Below the pieces are notes generated by a model. It searched no databases, was not told where the DNA came from, and saw only the letters and a program-made list of their open reading frames with translations. Positions 56,120-64,000 of a stretch of DNA of 64,000 bases are shown piece by piece (positions within the stretch are counted from its first letter, which is position 1; each line of letters starts with the position of its first letter). This stretch comes from Magnetofaba australis IT-1 (GTDB lineage Bacteria; Pseudomonadota; Magnetococcia; Magnetococcales; Magnetococcaceae): the NCBI RefSeq assembly GCF_002109495.1, contig NZ_LVJN01000020.1, positions 790,300 through 854,299 on the forward strand, in the 5' to 3' direction. The position numbers and the translations under genes are program-made.

Positions 56120-56878
56120 TCAGCCGACGCCGTTGGGGGCGTCGGTGGTCAGGCGCACCGCTTCCGGGAAGCTCAAACGGCCATCGTAGATCGCCTTGCC
56201 GGTGATCACGCCGCTGATGCGGTTGCCATTGGCGTAGGGACCGGCGTTGGCCAGCAGCATGCGGATATCCATGAGCTGGGAGACGCCGCCGGAGGCGATG
56301 ACGGGGATGGTGATCGCCTCGGCCAATTGGCGGGTGGCTTCTGTGTTGGGGCCGCACAGGGCGCCGTCGCGGGAGATGTCGGTGAAGATGATCTCCGCCA
56401 CGCCGGCGTCTTCGAACTTCTGCGCCAGCTCCAGGGTGGTGACATTGGAGGTTTCGGCCCAACCCTCCACGGCGACGCGGCCATCGCGGGCGTCGATGCC
56501 GACGCTGATGCGGTCGGGGAATTTGCGGCACGCGGCTTTCACAAAGTCGGGATCGCGCAGCGCCGCCGAGCCGATGATGGCGCGATCCACGCCCATGTCG
56601 AAGTAGCTCTGGATGGTGGCCATGTCGCGGATGCCGCCGCCCAACTGCATGGGGATGTCGATGGCCTTGCGGATTTCGCGGATCGCCTCGGCGTTGACTG
56701 GTTTGCCCTCAAACGCGCCGTTGAGATCCACCACGTGCATGCGCTCGGCGCCTTCGCGGGCCCAGCGTTTGGCGGTGGCGCCGGGGTTGTCGGAGTAGAC
56801 TGTGCCGCGCTCCATGAGGCCTTGAAACAGGCGCACGCACAGGCCGTCTTTGAGATCAATGGCGGGGATGACGATCAT
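56120..56878 (-). CDS. hisA: HisA, ProFAR isomerase
   Basis: 252 residues, a (beta/alpha)8 barrel with the conserved [20 protein letters not shown] opening, [28 protein letters not shown] and [14 protein letters not shown]. It converts ProFAR to PRFAR. I take the ATG at 56878, where the domain begins; the frame extends to 57274 but that part is not homologous. First enzyme gene of the minus-strand unit, 164 bp before hisF. Confidence 0.95.
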   Translation of the reverse strand: MIVIPAIDLKDGLCVRLFQGLMERGTVYSDNPGATAKRWAREGAERMHVVDLNGAFEGKPVNAEAIREIRKAIDIPMQLGGGIRDMATIQSYFDMGVDRAIIGSAALRDPDFVKAACRKFPDRISVGIDARDGRVAVEGWAETSNVTTLELAQKFEDAGVAEIIFTDISRDGALCGPNTEATRQLAEAITIPVIASGGVSQLMDIRMLLANAGPYANGNRISGVITGKAIYDGRLSFPEAVRLTTDAPNGVG

Positions 56879-57104
56879 GGCGCTGGAACCTCGGATAGCT
56901 GGATGCGGCGCGCGCGGCGCAGGGCAAGATGAACCGAATTCGGGAAGCGCATCGTGCCGCAAATTGGCAAAAAAGTCCAGCGTCAGGGGAATTGTTCGAA
57001 CGCAGGAGGCGCGAGGATGTGAATGCGGGCGGAGGGCTCTGAGGGTGGGTGAGCCCATCGCCCCCTCGTTCGTCCGATGAAAAGGAGGCGATGTCTCTGG
57101 GTCG

Positions 57105-57236
57105 TTACACCAGCGCCTGCAGCGCGAACATGGCCGAATAGAGCAGCATGGCGCGATACAGCAGGGTGGTGGCCGGCTCGCCGCTGAAGCGGGGCTGATC
57201 GGACTTCTTCTTCTTGGTGCGGGGAACGCCGTACAT
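57105..57236 (-). CDS. Putative 43-aa basic membrane-associated peptide
   Basis: It starts [19 protein letters not shown] and ends with a short hydrophobic segment ([19 protein letters not shown]), a plausible single membrane-surface helix. GGAG lies about 10 nt before the ATG. It sits in the space between hisA and hisB. It resembles no his leader peptide: there is no run of histidine codons. Low-confidence gene. Confidence 0.35.
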   Translation of the reverse strand: MYGVPRTKKKKSDQPRFSGEPATTLLYRAMLLYSAMFALQALV

Positions 57237-57609
57237 GATACAAGGCTCCATGGTGAATGAGACGGCCTGACCATCAGGCCGTTGGTTCGCTGTCGATGGG
57301 GGAGGCCCAGCGACGTCCATATGACGCATCAAGCAAACCGCGCGCCATGCGGCGAAAGCGAGGAAAAGTGAGGCCTGGCGCGGGATTTTGCGCTGTTTGT
57401 CGGTAGCTCGGCGCGCTGGGCGTGCGGAGATTCTTGCCCGCTTCTGCAAAAGGAGGGCCTGTTTTTGCCGAGGTCGACGCGGCGGCGGCGCAACGAGGTG
57501 ACCAGATGAAGAAAATGCGCTAGAATGGAGCGTTTCCCTGTCTTTATATCGTGTGGCGTTCCGGCTTGTGCGGAGGCGTCAATCGCGAATGCGCAATCGA
57601 GGTTCGATC
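57237..57609. other. Divergent his control region
   Basis: No credible gene on either strand apart from the small peptide. It must carry the hisB promoter; CTAGAAT near 57519 is a weak -10 candidate. I see no histidine attenuator (no His-rich leader) and no riboswitch-like fold. Confidence 0.4.
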
Positions 57610-58206
57610 ATGCAACGCAGCGCCGAAAAGCAGCGCAAGACCGCTGAAACCGAAATCACCGTTATGTGGAATCTGGATGGCTCTGGCGTCGGCCAACTGG
57701 ATACCGGGGTGGGCTTCTTCGACCACATGCTCGACCAGATCGCCCGCCATGGGCTGATGGATCTGAGCGTGCGCGCCCGCGGCGATCTGCACATCGACGC
57801 CCACCACACGGTGGAGGATGTGGGCATCGCCATGGGCCAGGCGTTTCGCCAGGCCATCGGCGATCGCGCCGGGATTCAGCGCTATGGCCACGCCTATGTG
57901 CCGCTGGATGAGGCGCTGGCGCGGGTGGTGGTGGATATCTCCAATCGCCCCTTTCTGCATTGGGAGGTGAATTTTCCCTCGCAGAAGATCGGTGATTTCG
58001 ACGCCGAGTTGTTTCGCGAGTGGTTCTACGCCTTCGCCATCAACGCCGGGGTGAGCATGCATGTGGATCTGCTGCGCGGCAGCAATAGCCATCACATCGC
58101 CGAGTGCTGTTTCAAGGCGTTGGCGCGGGCGCTGCGCGCGGCGTGCGCCATCGACCCCCAGCGCGGCGGCGCAACCCCCAGCACCAAGGGGACCCTGAGC
58201 GCCTGA
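57610..58206 (+). CDS. hisB: HisB, imidazoleglycerol-phosphate dehydratase
   Basis: 198 residues, normal length for monofunctional HisB. Metal-binding motifs are intact: [32 protein letters not shown], and [18 protein letters not shown] near the C-terminus. The ATG at 57610 is preceded by GAGG; the frame is open to 57553. It is followed by hisH on the same strand. Confidence 0.96.
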   Translation: MQRSAEKQRKTAETEITVMWNLDGSGVGQLDTGVGFFDHMLDQIARHGLMDLSVRARGDLHIDAHHTVEDVGIAMGQAFRQAIGDRAGIQRYGHAYVPLDEALARVVVDISNRPFLHWEVNFPSQKIGDFDAELFREWFYAFAINAGVSMHVDLLRGSNSHHIAECCFKALARALRAACAIDPQRGGATPSTKGTLSA

Positions 58207-58253
58207 GCGCCAGGGGAGTCAAGAGCCGGATTTGTGTTGAACGAGGAGCAGCG

Positions 58254-58889
58254 ATGATCACGGTGGTCGATTACGGTTCAGGCAATTTGCGTTCGGTCTC
58301 CAAAGCGCTGGAGAAGGTGGGCGGCGATGTGACGGTGAGCGCGCGGCCCGAGGATGTGGCGGCGGCTTCGCACATTGTGTTGCCGGGGGTGGGCGCGTTT
58401 GCCGATTGCCGTCGCAATCTGGATGAGACCGGGCTCACCGAGCCGGTGCTGGCGCACATCGAAGCGGGCAAACCCTTCTTCGGCATCTGCGTGGGCATGC
58501 AGATGCTGTTTAGCGAAGGGCATGAGTTCGGCGTGCACCCGGGGTTGGGGCTGATCCCCGGTTCAGTGGTGGGTTTTCCCACCGATATGCCCGACCCGGC
58601 GGACGATACCCGTCTGCTCAAAGTGCCGCACATGGGCTGGAGCCGCGTCAAACAGGCGCAGAAGCACCCTTTGTGGAACGGCATCGACGACAAGTCGTTC
58701 TTCTATTTTGTGCACTCTTTCCATGGACGACCTGATGATCTGGGCCATATGGCGGGCACGGCCATGTATGGCGCGCCGTTCACCGCCGCGGTGGCGCGCG
58801 ACAACCTCTTCGCGACCCAGTTTCACCCGGAGAAGAGCCAGAACAATGGGCTGAAGCTGCTGGAGAATTTTATCTCCTGGCGACCCTGA
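58254..58889 (+). CDS. hisH: HisH, glutaminase subunit of imidazole glycerol phosphate synthase
   Basis: 211 residues, a class I glutamine amidotransferase. The nucleophile Cys is in FFGICVGMQMLF, and the His and Glu are in ATQFHPEKSQ. It supplies ammonia to HisF. GAGGAG precedes the ATG at 58254. Second gene of the hisBH unit, with a terminator 12 bp downstream. Confidence 0.96.
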   Translation: MITVVDYGSGNLRSVSKALEKVGGDVTVSARPEDVAAASHIVLPGVGAFADCRRNLDETGLTEPVLAHIEAGKPFFGICVGMQMLFSEGHEFGVHPGLGLIPGSVVGFPTDMPDPADDTRLLKVPHMGWSRVKQAQKHPLWNGIDDKSFFYFVHSFHGRPDDLGHMAGTAMYGAPFTAAVARDNLFATQFHPEKSQNNGLKLLENFISWRP

Positions 58890-58900
58890 TTGCGCCGCTG

Positions 58901-58937
58901 AACGCCCACGCCGCTGTGTGAAGCGGGGTGGGCGTTT
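58901..58937 (+). terminator. Rho-independent terminator after hisH
   Basis: AACGCCCAC with GTGGGCGTT forms the main stem, and GCCGC/GCGG extends it; a T run follows. Confidence 0.85.
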
Positions 58938-59121
58938 TTGTGTCCATTATTCACATTTCTGACATTTACAGATGGGATGTTTCTGGTTAATATCATAAAC
59001 GTCTAATATGGCGTCCTTTCGGGGGGGGAGGCGTCGAGGACGCCGCAAGGCGCCGGTTCCGCTTAGCGGCGCGCACGGGAGTCACGGGATGTGATCCGCG
59101 CGTGTTGCGTCAGGAGTGGAT

Positions 59122-59973
59122 ATGATCAGCTTGCAGTTGGCCCCTCTGCCGCCCAATGTGGCGATGCTCAGCGGCTGCCCTTCTTTCGATCGAGGGCACG
59201 GCGAATGTCTGGCCGTGCTCAACGACTTCCTGACGACCCCGCCAACCGCCGAACCTGCGCAACTGGTCGAACAGATCAAGCGTATGGCTCACTCCGCCCA
59301 AGCGCATTTCCTCAGTGAAGAGAAGTTTCTCACTGATCAGCACTACCCCCGTCTGCAAGCCCATCGCAACGCCCACGCGCGTCTGCTCAGGCGTATGGGT
59401 CTGGTGATCCGAGAGCTCTCAAGCAGCGTCACGCCCATTCGCCTGCTGGCGCTCAAGGTGCAGTTGAAAGACGCCTTGGCGCGGCACATTCGCCATGAAG
59501 ATCTGGACTACGCGCGCATCTATTGCGACCACCGCCCCAATGAAGTGTGCGGCGTGACCGACGACATGCTCGACTGGTCGCAGGAGTTGAGTCTGGGCGC
59601 GCCCACTCTGGATCGCGAACACGGTGAGTTGGCGCGCACCCTCAACGCCTTCTACTGCGCCGCCATTCACGAAGCTTACGGCATCGACCCCAGCCCCTTC
59701 GTGCGCAAAATCCAGACCCGCTTCCAAGCCCACTTCGAACACGAAAAAGAGCTGCTGGAGCGCTATGCGCCGGAGTTGGCCGCCGTGCATTTGGCCGATC
59801 ACGACTCCTTCTCGCAAAGCCTGGATGGCGCGCTCTCAGCGCTGTCGGATCCCGAAGACCGCATTGAGGATCTGGGCGCGCTGTTCGACGCCCTTCAACT
59901 GTGGTTTATCCGCCACACCCTCACCGCCGACCTGGAGTTGGCCGAGCGTCTGCCCAACGAACTGCGCGACTGA
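59122..59973 (+). CDS. Tandem bacteriohemerythrin
   Basis: 283 residues with two hemerythrin-like four-helix domains. The first has FDRGHGECL, HFLSEEKFL, HRNAH and HIRHEDLDYA. The second has LDREHGELA, HFEHEKELLE, HLADHDSF and WFIRHTLTADLEL. Each pattern matches the H...HxxxE...HxxxH...HxxxxD di-iron set, with some variation in the first domain. Likely binds or senses O2 in the cytoplasm. AGGAG lies 6 nt before the ATG. Monocistronic; the next gene is the protease 77 bp on. Confidence 0.88.
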   Translation: MISLQLAPLPPNVAMLSGCPSFDRGHGECLAVLNDFLTTPPTAEPAQLVEQIKRMAHSAQAHFLSEEKFLTDQHYPRLQAHRNAHARLLRRMGLVIRELSSSVTPIRLLALKVQLKDALARHIRHEDLDYARIYCDHRPNEVCGVTDDMLDWSQELSLGAPTLDREHGELARTLNAFYCAAIHEAYGIDPSPFVRKIQTRFQAHFEHEKELLERYAPELAAVHLADHDSFSQSLDGALSALSDPEDRIEDLGALFDALQLWFIRHTLTADLELAERLPNELRD

Positions 59974-60050
59974 TACGCCGTTTGCATCCGCGCGCGCTCT
60001 GCGCCACAATGCCCGCTGCAGCTATTTCTCCAACCGTCGGGCGACTCCCC

Positions 60051-61643
60051 ATGCTCTCCACATCGTGGTTTTTGCGTGTTCTCACGCCGCTTGCGGCGCT
60101 GTTTGTTGCTCTGATCTCCACGGCGCAAGCCGCTCCGGGGCTGGATTGGGCGGAAATCGTCTCACGCTATCGTGACGGCGTGGTGCGGGTCACCTCCCAC
60201 GCCACCCGTCAGTCGGTGCTGCAACCCTTCCTTGGCCCCGAGCCCACCGGCGCCACGCGCGGGGCGGCGTTCTTTATCGATGACGCCGGGCATCTGCTGA
60301 CCAACGCCCATGTGCTGGGCGGGGTGCAGGTGAATAAGGAGGGGGTGTTTATCCGTCAGCCCGCCTCCATTGTGCTGACCACCCCGCGCTCGGGCTTTGA
60401 TCGCTTTGAGGCGCAGTTGGTGGCGATTTTTGAGAAGGGCGACGTGGCCCTACTCAAACTCAAAGAGTATGAACGTGAACGGTTTTTAAAGATGCACGGG
60501 GGCAAAATCACCGTGCTCAAACTGGCCGACTCTGATCAACTGGCGGCGGGCGAGGGGGTCGTGGCGCTAGGCTATCCCACCGAACATCTGACCGTCACCG
60601 AGGGTATTGTCAGCGGCTTTACCCGCAGCGCTTCGGGGGTCTATCAGTTCATCCAGACCAACTCCGCGCTCAATCCCGGCAATAGCGGCGGGCCGTCGCT
60701 GGATGGCCAGGGCGGAGTGATCGGCATCAACAGCAAGGTGCGGCGCAAATCCGAGAATATCGGCTTCATCATCCCCATCAACGCCATCAAGAGTCTGTTG
60801 CCGGGTCTGCGGGAGGGGCAGGCGCAATTCCCGGCGCTGGGCATCGGCTGGCGCGGCATGGACGCCAACACCGCCGAGTTTCTCGGCATGCCGGAGAAGA
60901 GGGGCATTCTTCTCACCCGGGTGGAGCCGGGCGGAGCGGCGGATGCCGCCGGGTTGCGGCGCCTGGACGTGATCACGCAGTTGGGCGACTCCCCAATCAA
61001 CTTTCGCGCCATTGGCCAATTGCCTAATGGGCGGCAGATGGGGCTGGCCCCGCTGCTGCGACGCTACGCCAACGGTCAAACCCTGCCGCTGCGCTTCTAT
61101 CGCGACGGCGCGCTGCAGCAGACCGATGTGACCCTGCAACCCTACCCCGAACAGGCCATTGGCGATCTGCGTCTGGGCGATCCCATCGACTATGAGATCT
61201 GGGGCGGAGCGGTGTTCCAGCCACTCAATGTCAAGATCCTGAGCTATCTGACCAAGTATCGCGGCGGCGGGTTGGTGGAGTGGCTGGCGCCCTATCGCTT
61301 GAGCGAAAACCGGGGGCGGGCGCGGGTGGTGATCACCCATGTGTTCGACAACTCGCCGGTGCACCGCAGTCGCAAACTGGGCGTTGGCGATGTGATCCTC
61401 AGCGCCAATGGCGAACCCATCGAGACCTTGGCGGATCTGCGCGCGCAACTGGCGCGGCCTGAGCCCATTGCTGGCGGCAGCGGCGAGAACAGGGCGCAGC
61501 GCTTTGTCACCTTGGAGGTGGAGGATGGCTCGTTTGCCGCCTTCTCCCGCCACGATGTGGCGCGCAATGAGGCGCGTTTGAAGATGATCTACGGCTATGA
61601 GCGCAATCGTCCGGCGTTTGCGGAAAGCGATGATGGCGAGTAA
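60051..61643 (+). CDS. S1C (DegP/HtrA-like) periplasmic serine protease
   Basis: 530 residues. A signal peptide (LTPLAALFVALISTAQAA) precedes a trypsin-like domain with catalytic His in TNAHVLGG, Asp in KGDVALLKLK and Ser in NPGNSGGPSLDG. Two PDZ domains follow (about 270-360 and 420-505). The family degrades or refolds misfolded periplasmic proteins. The ATG at 60051 begins the signal peptide; the frame is open to 59901 through the preceding gene. Confidence 0.9.
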   Translation: MLSTSWFLRVLTPLAALFVALISTAQAAPGLDWAEIVSRYRDGVVRVTSHATRQSVLQPFLGPEPTGATRGAAFFIDDAGHLLTNAHVLGGVQVNKEGVFIRQPASIVLTTPRSGFDRFEAQLVAIFEKGDVALLKLKEYERERFLKMHGGKITVLKLADSDQLAAGEGVVALGYPTEHLTVTEGIVSGFTRSASGVYQFIQTNSALNPGNSGGPSLDGQGGVIGINSKVRRKSENIGFIIPINAIKSLLPGLREGQAQFPALGIGWRGMDANTAEFLGMPEKRGILLTRVEPGGAADAAGLRRLDVITQLGDSPINFRAIGQLPNGRQMGLAPLLRRYANGQTLPLRFYRDGALQQTDVTLQPYPEQAIGDLRLGDPIDYEIWGGAVFQPLNVKILSYLTKYRGGGLVEWLAPYRLSENRGRARVVITHVFDNSPVHRSRKLGVGDVILSANGEPIETLADLRAQLARPEPIAGGSGENRAQRFVTLEVEDGSFAAFSRHDVARNEARLKMIYGYERNRPAFAESDDGE

Positions 61644-61664
61644 TTCCGGCATAGGCGGCGTGCG

Positions 61665-63071
61665 GTGATCCGCATCACCTTCGATCGCGGCGCGCTGCGC
61701 ATCAGCGGCGACCCCGAGCGGCTGGCCCCGGCGGCGAAGTGGCTGACGTGGGATGCGCGCATCAGCGCCTACCGAGCGCAGGCGCGCCACTATGGTCCCA
61801 TCGCCCTGGCGCTGCATCGGGCCGGGGAGGCGTTCCATGACGAGGCGCGCGGATTCGAGAAACGCGATTTTCACTCCCGTGAAGGGCTGACCCCGCGTCC
61901 GCACCAGCAGCAGGCCATGCGCGCCTGGGCCGAGCAGGAGCACAACGGCGTGGTGGTGATGCCCACCGGCTCGGGCAAATCGCTGGTGGCGCGGATGGCC
62001 ATTGAGCGGGTCAAGCGCGACGCCATCGTGCTGGCGCCCACCATCGACCTGCTGCACCAGTGGTCGGAGCAGATGGGCGCGGCGTTTGACATGCCCATCG
62101 GCGTCATCGGCGGCGGCGAGTTCGATATTCAGCCGCTCACCGTCTGCACCTATGACTCCGCCGCCATCCACATGGAGCGCATCGGCGACCGTTTCGGCCT
62201 GCTGATCTGCGACGAGTGCCACCATCTGCCCACTCCCACCAACCGCTTGGCGGCGGTGATGAGCATTGCGCCGTTCCGGCTGGGGCTTACCGCCACCCCC
62301 GAGCGCACCGACGGCGGCGAAGAGGCGATCTACGAACTGCTGGGTCCGCTGTGTCACCGGGTGGAGATCGCCCATCTGGAGGGGGAGTATCTGGCCCCGT
62401 ATGATCTGGAGAAGATCCCGGTGATCCTCGATGATGACGAGCGGCAGGCGTATGACGCCGCCTACGCCCATTACCGAGGCTTTGTCGCCGCCAACGGCAT
62501 CCGCCTGGGCGGGCCCAACGGCTGGAACAACTTCATCATGTTCTGCGCCCGCTCCGCCGAGGGGCGCGCCGCGTTCAAGGCGTATCAGACGCAAAAGCGC
62601 ATTGCGCGGGCCTCACGGGCCAAACTGCGCGCGGTGTGGGGATTGCTGCGGCGGCATCGCACGGAGCAATCGATCCTGTTCACCGATGACAACGCCACCG
62701 CCTACGCCATTGGCGAAACCTTCTTTCTGCCGGTGATCACCCATAAGACCAAGCTGGCCGAGCGCAAGGCGCTGCTGGCGGCGTTTCGCGCCGGGGAGGT
62801 GAAGTCCATGGTCACCAGCCGCGTGCTCAACGAGGGGGTGGATGTGCCCGACGTGGCGGTGGGAATTATCGTCTCCGGCACCGGCTCGGTGCGCGAGCAT
62901 GTGCAGCGGTTGGGGCGGATTCTGCGTCCGCGAGAGGGTAAGCGGGCGGTGCTGTATGAGTTGGTGAGCGAGGACACCGCCGAGCAGTTCACCAGCGAGA
63001 GACGCAGGCAGCATGCTGCGTATCAGAAGGACCAGCTCATTCTGGATGAGAACGGCGGTCAGGATGAGTAG
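61665..63071 (+). CDS. XPB-like superfamily 2 DNA helicase
   Basis: 468 residues. A short N-terminal domain is followed by helicase motifs: Q-like RPHQQQAMRAW, Walker A MPTGSGKS, LAPTIDLLHQW, DECHH (motif II), LGLTATPERTDGG (III), and C-terminal VTSRVLNEGVDVPDVAVG and QRLGRILRPREGKRAV (V, VI). Resembles archaeal/bacterial XPB. The start is GTG at 61665 with weak ribosome-binding sequence. Its partner Bax1/DUF790 gene follows, separated by repeat copy G. Confidence 0.9.
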   Translation: MIRITFDRGALRISGDPERLAPAAKWLTWDARISAYRAQARHYGPIALALHRAGEAFHDEARGFEKRDFHSREGLTPRPHQQQAMRAWAEQEHNGVVVMPTGSGKSLVARMAIERVKRDAIVLAPTIDLLHQWSEQMGAAFDMPIGVIGGGEFDIQPLTVCTYDSAAIHMERIGDRFGLLICDECHHLPTPTNRLAAVMSIAPFRLGLTATPERTDGGEEAIYELLGPLCHRVEIAHLEGEYLAPYDLEKIPVILDDDERQAYDAAYAHYRGFVAANGIRLGGPNGWNNFIMFCARSAEGRAAFKAYQTQKRIARASRAKLRAVWGLLRRHRTEQSILFTDDNATAYAIGETFFLPVITHKTKLAERKALLAAFRAGEVKSMVTSRVLNEGVDVPDVAVGIIVSGTGSVREHVQRLGRILRPREGKRAVLYELVSEDTAEQFTSERRRQHAAYQKDQLILDENGGQDE

Positions 63072-63099
63072 CACATGTTCCGCGAAGATCGAAAAGGTG

Positions 63100-63262
63100 G
63101 AAAGTCCCGACATTTATGGCGGGACTTTCCGGGGTCTGGGGGCCGCGCCCCCAGCGGCCATAGGCGAAGCCGTATCAACAATCAATGGGGCGGCGCCCCA
63201 CGGTGTGGTCGTTGATCTTCGGGAGTTTGAGGGCAGAGCCCTCAATATCTCAAATCTTCCCT
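63100..63262 (-). repeat. Modular palindromic repeat, copy G, between XPB and Bax1 genes
   Basis: An inverted copy. On the minus strand it reads GATATTGAGGGC/GCCCTC, GTGGGGC/GCCCCA, the TTGTTGATACGGCTTCGCC spacer shared with copy A, and GGGGGC/GCCCCC. It ends there without the CCGCCGACCAGTCGGCGG palindrome or tail. It fills most of the 231-bp gap between the two genes. Confidence 0.75.
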
Positions 63263-63302
63263 GTTTTGACGGCGCCTCGAAGCCGAGCGGAGACAGAGGC
63301 CA

Positions 63303-64000
63303 ATGCTAGGCGGCGAACATCTACGCTTCAACCAGCGCAAGGGGGAGATCCATCCACGCTTTGTGGATGTGGAGAACCAGGCGCTGCTGCGCGCCACGGG
63401 GGATCTGATCGACCTCTACGCCCAGGGCGAAGGGGAGTCCCGCGAGGGGCTGGCGGAGATGGCCCAGCCAGTGATCGCCAGCGGCTACCGCAGCCCCAAG
63501 ATTCTCAAGGGGCTGGACAAGCTGTTGCAGAACCGCTGCGAATTCCGCGAGCCGGAGGCGGGTCTGAGCGAGTTTCGCATGCAGGTGTTGCAGCGCTCCG
63601 CCGAGCTGCTCAGTGAAGCGGATATGGGCGACCTGACCGAGTTTCGCCGCCTGTTGGCGGAGCCGTTCGGCGAGCATCCCGACGCCCTGGCCGAGCGCCT
63701 CTACGCCGATCTGCCCAACCGGCAGCCGTTGGTGAAATTTCGCCCCATCAAACCGGGGGATCTGCTCAATCGCTACAACGTCTCCCAGGTGCAGGGGTTG
63801 CTGCTGCGCTGCGAGCAGTTGACCGCCACCATTCACGACGACGACCCCGGCCATGTGCGACTGCTGCTGCGCCATCTGAAATTCCAGCAACTGCTGGCGG
63901 AGGTGCGCAAACAGGCCGACGGCGCCATTCAATTGACCCTGGATGGTCCCCTCAGCGTATTGATGAACACCAACAAATACGGCCTGCAACTGGCGCTGTT
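63303..64000 (+). CDS. Bax1-like / DUF790 nuclease (partial)
   Basis: The frame runs open from the ATG at 63303 to the window edge (232 codons visible). The sequence, from FRPIKPGDLLNRYNVSQVQG onward, matches the DUF790 family, whose archaeal member Bax1 is a nuclease that partners XPB helicase in DNA repair. The C-terminal PD-(D/E)XK nuclease part lies outside the window. It is probably functionally paired with the preceding helicase despite the repeat between them. Confidence 0.85.
   Translation, partial: MLGGEHLRFNQRKGEIHPRFVDVENQALLRATGDLIDLYAQGEGESREGLAEMAQPVIASGYRSPKILKGLDKLLQNRCEFREPEAGLSEFRMQVLQRSAELLSEADMGDLTEFRRLLAEPFGEHPDALAERLYADLPNRQPLVKFRPIKPGDLLNRYNVSQVQGLLLRCEQLTATIHDDDPGHVRLLLRHLKFQQLLAEVRKQADGAIQLTLDGPLSVLMNTNKYGLQLAL

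Noticed and set aside
58140-58250. Possible attenuator or His-rich leader before hisH/hisB
   Set aside because: No run of His codons and no antiterminator-terminator pair could be drawn.

Overview
This 64 kb window is a GC-rich, gene-dense proteobacterial chromosome segment. It is packed with signalling genes: c-di-GMP enzymes, single c-type-heme (CXXCH) sensor proteins, a heme-sensing chemoreceptor, hybrid histidine kinases and a tandem hemerythrin. That mix fits a motile, redox- and oxygen-sensing microaerophile. An affiliation near the Magnetococcales / deep Alphaproteobacteria is my inference from general resemblance; no rRNA or magnetosome gene is present to prove it.

Layout. 1-9.1 kb: a partial gene, a very odd tRNA-like gene (353-464), a CHAD protein, a cytidylate kinase-like protein, two CNNM/CorC-type membrane proteins, and an XRE/ImmA pair facing a hypothetical gene across repeated TTCCG/CGGAA operator sites. 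9.1-11.6 kb: umuD and umuC, preceded and separated by copies of a palindromic repeat. 11.6-25.6 kb: sensory island with a heme hybrid kinase, a heme chemoreceptor with CZB domain, tRNA-Asn, a frameshifted STAS gene, an SO_0444-type permease, a GGDEF-EAL protein, a heme HD-GYP protein and a double-binding-domain GGDEF protein. 25.6-35.1 kb: a co-directional run of CHASE2 cyclase, DUF4384 protein, frameshifted lipoprotein hydrolase, small secreted protein, WD40-caspase and autotransporter. 35.4-47.8 kb: an Anbu-type proteasome locus with two ATP-grasp/alpha-E sets and two transglutaminases. 47.9-53.5 kb: TonB receptor, YfiR and a hybrid kinase. 53.6-58.9 kb: a divergently split histidine locus (hisBH against hisA-hisF-hisI-hisE) in which HisE carries a C-terminal PilZ domain. 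59.1-64 kb: tandem hemerythrin, S1C protease, and an XPB-like helicase with its Bax1/DUF790 partner, which runs off the window.

The observations I rate highest are: (i) a HisE-PilZ fusion that would place c-di-GMP input on a histidine-biosynthesis enzyme; (ii) a tRNA-Leu-like gene whose anticodon stem is lengthened to about 18 bp yet still ends in a 7-nt anticodon-like loop, behind a good promoter; (iii) a modular palindromic repeat family, seven copies here, which separates two DNA-repair gene pairs (umuD/umuC and XPB/Bax1) and in which one 72-73 bp module is inverted between copies; and (iv) the cyclase-DUF4384-caspase-autotransporter run, three of whose products share an R-x-x-T-R-A motif.
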